Positions 35,868 through 47,811 of a stretch of 64,000 nt of DNA are shown here, piece after piece. Source of the DNA: Halopseudomonas pelagia (lineage in GTDB: Bacteria > Pseudomonadota > Gammaproteobacteria > Pseudomonadales > Pseudomonadaceae); assembly GCF_009497895.1 (NCBI RefSeq), contig NZ_CP033116.1, forward strand, positions 558,001-622,000. Direction: 5' to 3'. How positions within the stretch are numbered: the stretch's first letter is position 1; each line of letters begins with the position of its first letter. The position numbers and the translations under genes are program-made. A model generated the notes under the pieces. That model did not search any database. It was given only the letters and a program-made list of their open reading frames with translations, and had not been told where the DNA came from.

Positions 35868-37211
35868 ATGAAACTGGCGCTGCTGCCACTTGGAGTAGGC
35901 CTGGAGCTGACGGCACTGCTTCTGCAATTGCCGATGCTCAGCTGGCTGGCCGCAGCCGTGTTTCTGCTGTACTTCCTGCTGCACTTCAGCCGCCTTAATC
36001 GTTACCCGCAGTGGCTGGGCATTATCACCCTGGCGGTATTGATCGCTGCGGCGCTGAATGCGCGAACTGACGCGAGCTTGTGGCCCAAACTGGCCGCATC
36101 AGCCGCCTATTACACCAGCTTCCTCGCCGCCCTCGGATTAATGCAGCTGCTGGCCAAGCGTCTGCCGCAGCTCAGCGAGTTGCACAAGGCGCTGCTCTCC
36201 GGCTCCAAGGTCGTGCTCTACCCACGCTACGTACTGACCGCCGGCAGCATCGGTTCGATTCTCAATTTCGGCATGATGAACCTGCTCTGCGGCACCCTGA
36301 CCACACATCTCAAACGCTATCCATTGACCGATGACCAGCGCCGCGACGGCCTGCGCAGCGTCATGGTCACCACGCTGCGTGGTTTTGCCCTGGTGCCGCT
36401 GCTGGCGCCGACCAGTGTGACCATTGCGATCATCTCGCGGGAAATGCCCGAGCTATCCTGGAGCGCCATGTTGCCCTACGGAATCGTTGCGGCGGTGATG
36501 ATGATCCTGGTCGGCTGGCGCCGCGAAACTCGCGGCCTGTTGGCGCTGCGCGACAATATTGGCGACAGCACCCGCGCCGAAGGCATGATCAGTCTGCTGC
36601 TGGGCAGCCTGTTGGGTTTGCTGGCGATCGGCGCACTGGCGTCGGTCTCGGCGCTGACCGCGTCGCAATCGGCGATGGTCCTGGTGCCGGTAGGGGTAAT
36701 CAGTTATCTGCTGTGGCGCGACCGCTCGCCCAAGCGCGCGCTGGAAGAAGTAGCCGAGAACATGGGCAGCATGCATAACGAGATGTTTATTTTCGGCTGT
36801 GCGGCGCTGCTTGGTGGTGCACTCGGCGCCATCGCCCCGCTGGAAGAAATCGCCGCCTGGCTCGCCGCCGAACCCAAATACAATCTGCTGCTCGCAGTAG
36901 CCAGCCTGTTCAGCACCATCACGTTAGCGGTCATGGGCGTGGCGCCGATTGTTTCGCTGTCGCTGATCGCAGGCCTGTTGGCACAACTGGCGGTGCTGGG
37001 TGTGCCGATCATGACCCCGGCGGTCGGCTTGATGTGCGGTTTCTCGCTGGCGATGATCTGCTCACCCTTCGGACCCTCGACGCTGATTCTGTCGCGCTAC
37101 AGCGGAGAGACCCCATTCCGCGTGGCCTTCGGCTGGAACGGGCGCTTTGTCATGAGCGTCATGCCTTTGCTCCTGCTGCTATTGTTCGGCACGTACTGGC
37201 TGCACAGCTAG
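35868..37211 (+). CDS. Multi-pass membrane protein, possible transporter of unknown substrate
   Basis: The ATG at 35868 gives a 447-residue protein; the frame extends upstream but overlaps the thioesterase. About 11 hydrophobic helices alternate with short loops. A re-entrant-like GFSLAMICSPFGPSTLIL segment near the C-terminus resembles the ion-transporter superfamily. Substrate is not identifiable. Its coupling to a PaaI thioesterase next to CoA-pathway genes suggests uptake or export of an organic acid, which is a guess. Confidence 0.6.
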   Translation: MKLALLPLGVGLELTALLLQLPMLSWLAAAVFLLYFLLHFSRLNRYPQWLGIITLAVLIAAALNARTDASLWPKLAASAAYYTSFLAALGLMQLLAKRLPQLSELHKALLSGSKVVLYPRYVLTAGSIGSILNFGMMNLLCGTLTTHLKRYPLTDDQRRDGLRSVMVTTLRGFALVPLLAPTSVTIAIISREMPELSWSAMLPYGIVAAVMMILVGWRRETRGLLALRDNIGDSTRAEGMISLLLGSLLGLLAIGALASVSALTASQSAMVLVPVGVISYLLWRDRSPKRALEEVAENMGSMHNEMFIFGCAALLGGALGAIAPLEEIAAWLAAEPKYNLLLAVASLFSTITLAVMGVAPIVSLSLIAGLLAQLAVLGVPIMTPAVGLMCGFSLAMICSPFGPSTLILSRYSGETPFRVAFGWNGRFVMSVMPLLLLLLFGTYWLHS

Positions 37212-37526
37212 TAGAAAGCGGCAAGCTTCAAGCTTCAAGCGACAAGTTTAAATCGAGAACCAACAGCTTCCAGAAGGCATGTTGGGCTGACGCAAATTTA
37301 CCAGGCGCCGGTCAGCAGTCCCGCTTTGCTGTACCGTCGGAGCCCATGGATGGGCGACGCCGAGCGCCCAAGGATGGGACAGCGTGTCAGCAAAGCGGGG
37401 CTGCTGATCGGCGCCCCACGCGCACCAAATGCTCAACATGCCCCACACGGACGCAGCGCTCAACATGCCGTAACGCACAGAACCCAGTAACATGCCCCAA
37501 TGCATAATCTTTAAACAGGCCGCTAA
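37212..37526. other. 315-bp intergenic region before mutM, occupied by repeats
   Basis: There is no gene. It holds an AGCTTCAAGC-type repeat (about 37218-37245), a structured inverted repeat (37304-37415), and a short stretch (37431-37500) in which ACATGCC recurs three times. Confidence 0.6.
37304..37415. repeat. Structured inverted repeat with 28-bp arms
   Basis: Bases 37304-37331 and 37388-37415 are reverse complements with two mismatches. The inner part contains GCCCATGGATGGGC. Its centre resembles, in opposite orientation, the centre of the 127-bp repeats at 60.7 and 61.6 kb (CCGTCG, CATGGATG, CGCCGAGC), while the outer arms differ. Confidence 0.7.
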
Positions 37527-38339
37527 ATGCCCGAACTCCCCGAAGTAGAAACCACCCGCCGCGGCATTGCCCCGCATCTGGAAGGTCGCAAGGTCACCCG
37601 GCTGATTGTGCGCGACAGCCGTCTGCGCTGGCCGATCCCGGAAGACCTGGCGATACAGATCGAAGACCAGACCTTCAGCCAGATCCGTCGTCGGGCCAAA
37701 TACCTGTTGATGGATATCGGCGGGGGCAGCCTGATCAGTCATCTGGGCATGTCCGGCAATTTACGTCTGGTACCCATCGGCAGTCCAGTGGGCAAACACG
37801 AGCATGTGGATATTGAGCTGGATTCCGGTATGGCGCTGCGCTACACCGACCCACGACGGTTTGGCGCGATGCTGTGGATCAAGGCCGGGGAGCTGCATCC
37901 GCTATTGTCGCGGCTGGGGCCCGAGCCGCTGTCGGAGTTGTTCGACGGTGAACGGCTCTATCAATGTTCGCGTGGTAAATCCATGGCAGTAAAACCCTTT
38001 ATCATGGATAACGCCGTGGTAGTCGGCGTGGGTAATATCTACGCCACCGAAGCCCTGTTCGCAGCCGGGATTGATCCGCGTCGCGAGGCCGGACGCATCA
38101 GCCGCGCGCGCTATCAGATACTCGCCGAAGAGATAAAACGCATCCTCGCCTATGCCATCGAACGCGGCGGCACCACCCTGCGTGACTTTCTCGGCGGCGA
38201 TGGCCAGCCCGGCTATTTCCAGCAAGAGCTGTTTGTTTACGGGCGTGGTGGGCAGCCCTGCAAGGTGTGCGGCACAGAGCTTTCAGAGTGCCGGCTGGGT
38301 CAGCGTAGCTCGGTATTTTGCCGACGTTGTCAGCGCTGA
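37527..38339 (+). CDS. mutM: Formamidopyrimidine-DNA glycosylase
   Basis: The 270-residue protein starts [13 protein letters not shown], with the catalytic N-terminal Pro2 and Glu3, and ends in a CxxC...CxxC zinc finger (CKVCGTEL ... FCRRCQR). It removes 8-oxoguanine and formamidopyrimidines and nicks the abasic site. Length and motifs are standard. It opens the block whose order matches P. aeruginosa PA0357 onwards. Confidence 0.96.
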   Translation: MPELPEVETTRRGIAPHLEGRKVTRLIVRDSRLRWPIPEDLAIQIEDQTFSQIRRRAKYLLMDIGGGSLISHLGMSGNLRLVPIGSPVGKHEHVDIELDSGMALRYTDPRRFGAMLWIKAGELHPLLSRLGPEPLSELFDGERLYQCSRGKSMAVKPFIMDNAVVVGVGNIYATEALFAAGIDPRREAGRISRARYQILAEEIKRILAYAIERGGTTLRDFLGGDGQPGYFQQELFVYGRGGQPCKVCGTELSECRLGQRSSVFCRRCQR

Positions 38340-38485
38340 GAGTGCCGGATCCAGGACCTGGTTGGCAATTTTCACCCAGCTGATTCCGAAACCGGCGTAA
38401 TGTGCCTACAATGAAGGCTGAAGGCTACCCCGGATGGGAGTCTCTCCAAGAATAACGCCTATGGGCAACTACCAGGGATTCAACT

Positions 38486-38827
38486 ATGCGCCTGTTACGT
38501 CACACTACCGCTCTCATGGCCGGCCTGCTGCTCAGCGGCGTCGCTCTGGCTCAAGAAAATTCGCATTCGCCTTATCAAGATCATGTTGAAAACCCCGGCA
38601 TATTTGCCATGGTTGGTGACCTGGTCATCGCCCGGCCATTGCTGTTGGGTGTCACTGCGATTGGCGCAGCGGCCTTTGTGGTCAGTCTGCCTTTCACCCT
38701 GGCGGGCGGTAACGTGACAGAAGCAGGTCAGGAACTGGTTTTGCGTCCCGGTACCGAAACCTTTGTACGTTGTCTGGGTTGTACCAAAAGCGGTTATGGC
38801 CGTAGCCAGCAGGATGAAAATCTCTAA
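38486..38827 (+). CDS. Small exported protein with one membrane helix, unknown function
   Basis: The 113-residue product has a signal peptide ([22 protein letters not shown]), a second hydrophobic stretch ([20 protein letters not shown]) and a C-terminal [12 protein letters not shown] with a CxxC pair. An AGGGA site precedes the ATG. Such proteins are often labelled multidrug transporter without evidence; nothing here supports transport. Similar genes occur next to mutM in other pseudomonads, as far as I recall. Confidence 0.7.
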   Translation: MRLLRHTTALMAGLLLSGVALAQENSHSPYQDHVENPGIFAMVGDLVIARPLLLGVTAIGAAAFVVSLPFTLAGGNVTEAGQELVLRPGTETFVRCLGCTKSGYGRSQQDENL

Positions 38828-38909
38828 GCAGATTTTCCGTTCGATATGAGTTCAGGCCGCTGATTGTCACGTTGGTGGCCTGCAGCCTCTTTGCAGAGAA
38901 GTAAGGCTG

Positions 38910-40754
38910 ATGCGCGTATTGTTCAAACCACTCTGGGTGCCCGTTGTTCTACTGGTGCTCGTATTCCTGTTCGTCTGGAAGCCCGAGCTGGCCACGCTGG
39001 CAGCGGGCATCGCGCTGTTCATGCTGGGCATGTTCCACCTCGAAGATGGCTTCCGCGCCTTTACCGGCGGGGCCCTCGAGCGCTGGCTTAAACGCAGCAC
39101 CAATCGCCTGTGGAAAAGCCTGCTGTTTGGCATTACCAGCACCGCGCTGGTGCAATCCAGCTCCCTGGTTACCGTACTCAGTATCGCCTTCCTCAGCGCT
39201 GGAATGATCAGCCTTGTGGCCGGTATTGGCATTGTGTTCGGCGCCAATCTGGGCACCACCACCGGCGCCTGGTTGATTGCTCTGGTGGGCCTCAAAGTCG
39301 ATCTCGCGGTTGTAGCCATGCCTTTGCTGGTGTTTGGTGTGCTGCTCGGCCGGCGCATGGAAAGCCTGTGGAAAGGTGCAGGTCAGGTATTGCTCGGTAT
39401 GGGTCTGCTGTTTCTCGGCATCGATTTGATGAAGGACGGCTTCGCCAGCTTCGATGGCCTGCTGGCGCTGGACGGCTTTGCGGTAGAGGGTTGGGCCGGC
39501 GTGGTGCTGTATGCGCTGTTGGGCCTGGTTGCGACCATTCTGATGCAGTCCAGCCATGCGGCGATGATGATCACCCTGGCGGCGCTGGCCAGCGGCCAAT
39601 TGGCTTACGGTAACGCGCTGGCCATGGCCATTGGCGCCAACCTGGGCACCACCGTCACCGCGCTGCTCGCCGCTCTCGGCAGTAATAATGCCGGACGCCG
39701 CCTGGCCGCCGCACACATCCTGTTCAATCTGGTCACCGCGCTGGTCGCCCTGGCGATATTGCCGAGCCTGACGCGTTCGGTGGACTGGCTGGCCGAGGTG
39801 CTGGGCATAGCCGCAGATGCCTATACGCTCAAGCTGGCGCTATTTCATACCCTATTCAATGTCCTGGGCTTGGCGATCATGCTGCCCTGGATTCCGCTGA
39901 TGGTGAAATGGCTGATGCGCTGGCTGCCAGATGTCACTTCCGTTGGCAGCCCGCGGGAACGGCATGCGGCCTTGAGTGAACAGCCGCGCATGCGTGCGCG
40001 CTTTCTCAACGATTCAGCCCTGCAGCACGCGGACACCGCGCTCAAGGTACTGGGCCAGGAGGTGCAGAATCTCGGCGCGTTGAGCCGCCAGGTAATCGCC
40101 GCTGCGTTGTACTTGCCGGCGGGCAATCTGAGCGATCTGTCCCGCGAGCAATTGCACAAGGTGGTCTTGCGCGCCGTGCCGGAAGATCACCGCGAGGATG
40201 CCGACGCGCTGTACGAGCGCCACGTCAAAGGCGTATACGCCGACATTATCGACTTCATCAGTCGGATGGATCTGTCATTAACACCGGATCAGCAGCAGGC
40301 GTTGATGGACTACAACGCGGCCGCCCGTGAACTGATAGAAGCGGTAAAAGCCGCCAAACACCTGCAGTCCAACCTGCGCAAGCAGATCGACAGCCGCCAA
40401 CCGGCAATCCATGAAGCCTACGACCTGTTGCGTGAGCAGGGTGGTCAGGCGCTGGTGGACATGGGGCGGTTGATGAACATGCAAGGCGACACGGAAGCGC
40501 GGGGAGAGTTGTTCGGCGCTTATGAAGAGCAAGAGCGGCTATTTGCCGATCATTTCCAGCAGACCATTCAGACGCGGCTGCGTAACCGAGAGCTGGACGG
40601 TTGGCAGGCGTCATCGATGCTCAACGACCTGCACTACCTGCTGCGCGTCCGTCAGCACCTGTACCGGGCGCATGCCGAGTTGCATGACCAGGATGCGCAG
40701 GTGCTCAGTACCTCGCCCACCGGACGTATTGAGCCCTCGCTCAGTCTGCCGTAA
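38910..40754 (+). CDS. Na+/phosphate cotransporter family protein with PhoU-like tail
   Basis: The 614-residue protein has about eight membrane helices in residues 1-340 with two inverted Na/Pi repeats, each with the QSS motif (VQSSSLVTVLSIAFLSAG and MQSSHAAMMITLAAL), and GANLGTT twice. The C-terminal 250 residues are helical and charged, resembling the PhoU-like domain of YjbB-type transporters. It probably moves phosphate with sodium; export is suggested for YjbB. Its 3' end overlaps convergent ggt by 14 bp. Confidence 0.85.
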   Translation: MRVLFKPLWVPVVLLVLVFLFVWKPELATLAAGIALFMLGMFHLEDGFRAFTGGALERWLKRSTNRLWKSLLFGITSTALVQSSSLVTVLSIAFLSAGMISLVAGIGIVFGANLGTTTGAWLIALVGLKVDLAVVAMPLLVFGVLLGRRMESLWKGAGQVLLGMGLLFLGIDLMKDGFASFDGLLALDGFAVEGWAGVVLYALLGLVATILMQSSHAAMMITLAALASGQLAYGNALAMAIGANLGTTVTALLAALGSNNAGRRLAAAHILFNLVTALVALAILPSLTRSVDWLAEVLGIAADAYTLKLALFHTLFNVLGLAIMLPWIPLMVKWLMRWLPDVTSVGSPRERHAALSEQPRMRARFLNDSALQHADTALKVLGQEVQNLGALSRQVIAAALYLPAGNLSDLSREQLHKVVLRAVPEDHREDADALYERHVKGVYADIIDFISRMDLSLTPDQQQALMDYNAAARELIEAVKAAKHLQSNLRKQIDSRQPAIHEAYDLLREQGGQALVDMGRLMNMQGDTEARGELFGAYEEQERLFADHFQQTIQTRLRNRELDGWQASSMLNDLHYLLRVRQHLYRAHAELHDQDAQVLSTSPTGRIEPSLSLP

Positions 40755-42480
40755 CCGCGCGAGGCTCAGCGTTCCGCTGGGCTGGCTGCTCGGCGCGTGC
40801 TTTGACCTGAGCCTGGCCCACGCCGCGAGGATCACTGGCAGCCTGCAGCTCGCCAGTCTGCTTGTTCCAGTGCACCGCGTGCATATCGCCGTAATCCCGA
40901 CCCACCGGCTTGATGCTGTGGCCCAGCGCTTCCAGCTCGCTCTGCAGCTGCGGGCTGAAGGCGCCGTCTTCGATCTGAATATGATCTGGCAGATACTGAT
41001 GATGGAAGCGCGGTCTGCTGACCCAGGCCTCCACATCCTCACCTTCAATGGCTTCCAGCGCACCCAGCAGCACCATGGTGATAATTCGGCTGCCGCCCGG
41101 CGTACCCAGAATCGCCAATTGCTCGCCATTTTCCAGCATCGTTGGGGTCATGCTGGATAACGGCCGCTTGCCCGGCCCGACACTGTTGGGTTCACTGCCG
41201 GCCAGTTGGTAGGCATTTTCACCGGTGGGGTCGGTGGCGAAATCATCCATCTCGTTGTTCAGCAGCACCCCGGTACCGGGCACGGTGAAAGCCGCGCCGA
41301 ACGGCAGATTGATGCTCAATGTGGCAGCCACGGCATTGCCCTGACTGTCTATCAGCGAGAAATGCGTGGTGTCGGTGCCCTGCTTGAACGGCGCGGGATC
41401 GCCCAGTTCGCTGCTCGGCGTAGCTCTGTTCGGATTAATGCTGGCGGCCATGGCCTGAGCATGTTCGGTGGACAGCAGTCTGTCGGTGGGAACTTCAACA
41501 AAATCACTATCACCCAGCAGCATGCGCTCGCGGTAGCTGAGGCGCATCAGCTCCACCAACTGGTGAGTCCAGGCGGTTGAACCGGGAGTTGCCTGCGGCA
41601 ACGCTTCGAGCCCCTGGAGTATGTTGGCGAGCGCAATGCCGCCAGCGGAGGGCAGGGGCGCGCTGAAGACTTGCATGCCGAAGCTGTTAAAGCTGACCGG
41701 TTGGCGTTCAATCACCTGGTAATTATCCAGATCAGCCTGCTCCCAGGCGCCGCCGCCGGCCTGCACCGCATCCAGCAGCAGTTTGGCAATGTCGCCCTGG
41801 TAGAAACCCGCGTGGCCGCGTTCGGCCAGGGCGCGTAGGGTCAGCGCCAGTTCCGGCTGACGGATCAGCGTGCCCACCTCAGGGATGACGCCCTCGCGCA
41901 GGAACAGCCTTGTGGTTTCAGCGTTGCGACGCATCGCCTCCAGTCTAAAACCACCAAGCATGCGGTAACGCTCGGTCACGGCAAAGCCCTGCTCTGCGGC
42001 ATTGATCGCCGGCTGCAGGCTCTGTTTCAGGCTCAGATTGCCATATTCCTCGGCGAGCAACACCAGTGCCGCGGGCAAGCCCGGAATGCCGGCGGCGCGC
42101 GGGCCGTTCAGAGCAGGATCGCGTTGAAATTCGCCGTCGGCGTCCTGATAGAAGTCGCGCCCAGCGCTCAGCGGGGCGGTTTCCCGTGCATCCAGAAAGC
42201 GATACTCGGTGCCGCTTTCCGCCTGCTGGCGCAGCAGAAAGAAGCCGCCGCCACCCAGCCCGGAGCTGTAGGGCTCGGCCACTGCCAACGTCGCTGCAAC
42301 AGCGACCGCAGCATCGAAGGCATTGCCGCCCCGGTCGAGAATCTGATGACCGGCGGCGGTGGCGGCAGGGTGAGCGCTGGCGACCGCTTGCTGGTTCGGC
42401 GTTTGCGCCTGGGTGAGCGGGGCGAAGAACAGGCAGCACAGCAGAAACAGATTGGCTGCCTGACGCTGGGGCAGGAACAT
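40741..42480 (-). CDS. ggt: Gamma-glutamyltranspeptidase
   Basis: The 579-residue Ntn-hydrolase has a signal peptide (about 1-25) and the autoprocessing site with nucleophilic Thr in QGTDTTHFSLIDSQGNAVA, splitting it into large and small subunits. The small subunit contains GTGVLLNNEMDDF, PLSSMTPTM and GTPGGSRI, all active-site motifs. It cleaves glutathione and other gamma-glutamyl compounds in the periplasm. It follows the ferredoxin gene on the same strand by 4 nt. Confidence 0.93.
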   Translation of the reverse strand: MFLPQRQAANLFLLCCLFFAPLTQAQTPNQQAVASAHPAATAAGHQILDRGGNAFDAAVAVAATLAVAEPYSSGLGGGGFFLLRQQAESGTEYRFLDARETAPLSAGRDFYQDADGEFQRDPALNGPRAAGIPGLPAALVLLAEEYGNLSLKQSLQPAINAAEQGFAVTERYRMLGGFRLEAMRRNAETTRLFLREGVIPEVGTLIRQPELALTLRALAERGHAGFYQGDIAKLLLDAVQAGGGAWEQADLDNYQVIERQPVSFNSFGMQVFSAPLPSAGGIALANILQGLEALPQATPGSTAWTHQLVELMRLSYRERMLLGDSDFVEVPTDRLLSTEHAQAMAASINPNRATPSSELGDPAPFKQGTDTTHFSLIDSQGNAVAATLSINLPFGAAFTVPGTGVLLNNEMDDFATDPTGENAYQLAGSEPNSVGPGKRPLSSMTPTMLENGEQLAILGTPGGSRIITMVLLGALEAIEGEDVEAWVSRPRFHHQYLPDHIQIEDGAFSPQLQSELEALGHSIKPVGRDYGDMHAVHWNKQTGELQAASDPRGVGQAQVKARAEQPAQRNAEPRAVTAD

Positions 42481-42484
42481 CGGC

Positions 42485-44917
<2,433 letters not shown>

Positions 44918-44952
44918 TTCGGGTCACCTGGGCAGTCGCGGAAAAGGGAGAT

Positions 44953-45501
44953 TCAGATGGCTGGCGGGCCAGGGTAGCCGGTGGCTTCCCAGGAAACGGG
45001 CAGCGCATACCAGGCCATCTGCAACGCCTGGTTCAACGCGCTATGACCCTGGCGCAACATATCCAGGCGGCTGTCGCGCCAGCGCTCCAGAAACGCCCGC
45101 ACCTCGGCATCACTGGCGTTTTCCCAGCTTCCCCAGATACCGGTCAGTGGGCCACGGGTGATGCCCATGCTCAGCATGCCAAACAGATCGGATACCTGCT
45201 TCTGCGCTGCCGTGGAGGTCCAAGCCAGGGTCTTGTCCAGTTGCGCTATGGCAGCGTCCAGATTGGCCGAATTCAGCGCCGGGTGCGGGCCGACCAGCGC
45301 CGTCATGATGGCTTTGAGCATGGGGATATCGCTGTCGCGCAGTACCTGAAAGCCGCTCGCTGGCGCGTCGCTGCTGCAACCGGACAACGTAGCGGTCAGG
45401 CCGGCGGTCGCCAGCACTGCGCTGGCGCCGAAACCGAGCTTGAGCAGGCTGCGCCGACTCAGCTGTGTTGATGCCAGCTGTGTTGAAGAGTGAGTCGACA
45501 T
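44953..45501 (-). CDS. laoB: Tat-exported small subunit (LaoB-like, gluconate 2-dehydrogenase subunit 3-like)
   Basis: The 182-residue protein has a twin-arginine signal (SRRSLLKLGFG) followed by a hydrophobic stretch ending in LSGC, so it may be a Tat-exported lipoprotein. The remainder resembles subunit 3 of membrane gluconate dehydrogenases, ending in WYALPVSWEATGYPGPP. It sits between laoC and laoA and probably escorts or anchors LaoA. The escort role is inferred from the family architecture. Confidence 0.75.
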   Translation of the reverse strand: MSTHSSTQLASTQLSRRSLLKLGFGASAVLATAGLTATLSGCSSDAPASGFQVLRDSDIPMLKAIMTALVGPHPALNSANLDAAIAQLDKTLAWTSTAAQKQVSDLFGMLSMGITRGPLTGIWGSWENASDAEVRAFLERWRDSRLDMLRQGHSALNQALQMAWYALPVSWEATGYPGPPAI

Positions 45502-45560
45502 GGGGTGCGTCTCATTTTGTTTTTATGGGTTGAAACAGGTTCTATTAGTGCTGTTTGCGG

Positions 45561-47003
45561 TCAACGGATAAAGAGTTTGTACACCAGTTTCAGGACCATT
45601 CCGCCGTACGGCGGATAGATCGGTTTGGCGCCGTTAAAGCGCTGCTTGATATACACGCCCTTGGCCTTGCTGAACGTCAGGAAACCCTCGTGACCGTGGT
45701 AATGGCCCATACCGGAAGGCCCGACGCCGCCGAACGGCAGGTCGTCCTGGGCCACATGCAGGATGGTGTCGTTGATGCACATGCCACCCGCATGGGTCTG
45801 CTCCATCAGCCGTTGCTGTTCGGCCTTGTCATAGCCGAAATAATACAGTGCCAGCGGCCGCGGCCGGTCGGCCACGTACTGCATTGCCTGATCCATGCTG
45901 TCGTAAGGCACGATCGGCAGCAGTGGGCCGAAGATTTCGTCCTGCATGACTTTCATGTCGTCGCTGACATTCAGCAGCAAGGTCGGAGCGATGACCCGCG
46001 TCTGGCTGAAATCTTCCGTGCGCGGGTTCAGCTCGATCACCTGCGCGCCCTTGCTGCGCGCATCGTCCAGATAGCTCTGAATACGCTGATGCTGGCGCGG
46101 ATTGATGATTTGCGTGTAGTCCGGGTTAGCTGCCAGGTGCGGATACAGCTTGCTGAACTGCCTGCCCAGCGCAGTGACCAACTCGTCTACCCGTCCGCGC
46201 GGGCAGAGCACGTAATCGGGGGCGACACAGGTCTGGCCGGCGTTCACGCCCTTGCCAAAGGCAATCCGCTCGGCGGCGTCATCGATCGGCACCTCCAACG
46301 AGACAATCGCCGGTGACTTGCCGCCCAGCTCCAGCGTGACTGGGGTCAGGTTCTCTGCAGCAGCGCGCATCACATGCCGGCCGATGCCGGTGCCGCCGGT
46401 GAACAGCAGATGATCCAGCGGCAAGCGCGAAAAGGCCTCGCCGACCTCCGCCTCGCCGGTGATCACGGCAACCTGATCCTCGGTGAAAATCTCAGCCAGC
46501 ATGCGCGCGAAGGCTTCGGCGGTAGCCGGGGTGGATTCGCTCATTTTGATCAGCACCCGATTGCCGGCAGCCAGCGCTGCGGTGAGCGGGCCCATGGCCA
46601 GATACAGCGGGTAGTTCCAGGGCACGATCACGCCGACCACGCCCAGCGGTTGATAAATCACCTGCGCCTTGCCGGGCTGAAAGGCCATGCCGACGTGGCG
46701 CTTGGACGGTTTCATCCAGCGCCGCACGCGCTTGGTAACGTAATTGATGCCTTCGATCGACGGCAGAATCTCCGCCAGACGCGTTTCGTCCGCCGAGCGC
46801 CGGCCAAAATCCGTGCTGATCGCTTCAATCAGGCTCTGCTGGTGATCGAGCAGGGCACCTTTGAGTGCCTTGAGCATTTCAATGCGATTATCGGCGGTGG
46901 GCATTGGATGCTGTTTGAATGCCCGTTGCTGCGTGGCAAAAACCTGATGCATGCGGGAAATCGACTGCTGCTGGTCCTGCATATAGGCAATATCGGCTAC
47001 CAT
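45561..47003 (-). CDS. laoC: Aldehyde dehydrogenase, coniferyl-type (LaoC-like)
   Basis: The 480-residue enzyme has LELGGKSPAIV with the general-base Glu, the catalytic Cys in NAGQTCVAPDYV, and DEIFGPLLPIV. A GGAGG site lies 5 nt before the ATG. It oxidises the fatty aldehyde produced by LaoA to the acid. Coniferyl aldehyde dehydrogenases share this sequence class, but the lao context argues for long-chain aldehydes. Confidence 0.88.
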   Translation of the reverse strand: MVADIAYMQDQQQSISRMHQVFATQQRAFKQHPMPTADNRIEMLKALKGALLDHQQSLIEAISTDFGRRSADETRLAEILPSIEGINYVTKRVRRWMKPSKRHVGMAFQPGKAQVIYQPLGVVGVIVPWNYPLYLAMGPLTAALAAGNRVLIKMSESTPATAEAFARMLAEIFTEDQVAVITGEAEVGEAFSRLPLDHLLFTGGTGIGRHVMRAAAENLTPVTLELGGKSPAIVSLEVPIDDAAERIAFGKGVNAGQTCVAPDYVLCPRGRVDELVTALGRQFSKLYPHLAANPDYTQIINPRQHQRIQSYLDDARSKGAQVIELNPRTEDFSQTRVIAPTLLLNVSDDMKVMQDEIFGPLLPIVPYDSMDQAMQYVADRPRPLALYYFGYDKAEQQRLMEQTHAGGMCINDTILHVAQDDLPFGGVGPSGMGHYHGHEGFLTFSKAKGVYIKQRFNGAKPIYPPYGGMVLKLVYKLFIR

Positions 47004-47059
47004 GTGGCCTCCACAGAGCCCGCTGGACGGCTCTGGTTTTATGATGACTATTGAGCTTT

Positions 47060-47077
47060 TTAGAGCAATTGCTCTAA
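47060..47077. promoter_or_regulatory. 18-bp perfect palindrome, probable LaoR operator
   Basis: TTAGAGCAATTGCTCTAA is a perfect palindrome with no spacer, lying between divergent laoC and laoR (57 bp from laoC, 65 bp from laoR). This is the size and symmetry expected for a TetR-family dimer. Confidence 0.75.
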
Positions 47078-47141
47078 GCTGTCAAACAGACTTTGCATCA
47101 TCCGCCCTGACAGCCGGATCTCAGGTAATGGAAACACGATA

Positions 47142-47786
47142 ATGAAAACCCGTGATCGCATTCTTCAGGCTAGCCTGCAACTGTTCAACGAGCAGGGCGA
47201 ACGGCTGGTGACCACCAACCATATTGCACAGCATATGGGCATGTCGCCGGGCAATCTGTACTACCACTTCCGCAACAAGCAGCAGATCATCGCCGAGCTG
47301 TTCAGCCATTACGAAGCCCAGGTGGATGATTATCTGCAGGTGCCGGCAGGACGTGAACTGGAAGTGGCGGACAAGGCGGTCTATCTGGAATCGATCTTCC
47401 GTGGTCTGTGGGAATACCGTTTTCTGCATCGCGACCTGGAGCACCTGCTCAACAGTGACGCCGAGCTGGCTGGCCGCTATCGGCAGTTTTCGCGGCGCTG
47501 CGTGCAGAGCGGGCAGACGATCTATCAGGGCCTGGTGGACGCCGGTATTCTCTGTGCCGAGCGCACCGATCCGCAGGCATTGGCGATCAACAGCTGGCTG
47601 CTGATGACCGGTTGGGTAGGCTTTCTCTGTGCCTCGGTACTGGATGACCAACAGCCGGAACTGACCCCGGAGCTGCTGCGCCGGGGTGTGTATCAGGTGT
47701 TGTCACAGGAAACCGGGCTGCTGACCGACCGGGTCAGGCCGGCTGTGGAAGCGATGCTGCGGGATTATTACGTTCCGCTGAAATAG
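47142..47786 (+). CDS. laoR: TetR-family regulator (LaoR-like)
   Basis: The 214-residue protein has a TetR helix-turn-helix at about 8-55 (TTNHIAQHMGMSPGNLYYHF) and a ligand-binding C-terminal half. It is divergent from laoC across a 138-bp gap with an 18-bp perfect palindrome. By analogy with P. aeruginosa LaoR it represses laoABC until a long-chain alcohol-derived inducer is present. Confidence 0.87.
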   Translation: MKTRDRILQASLQLFNEQGERLVTTNHIAQHMGMSPGNLYYHFRNKQQIIAELFSHYEAQVDDYLQVPAGRELEVADKAVYLESIFRGLWEYRFLHRDLEHLLNSDAELAGRYRQFSRRCVQSGQTIYQGLVDAGILCAERTDPQALAINSWLLMTGWVGFLCASVLDDQQPELTPELLRRGVYQVLSQETGLLTDRVRPAVEAMLRDYYVPLK

Positions 47787-47811
47787 CCTCGATCAGACGC
47801 GCGGCCTGGTT

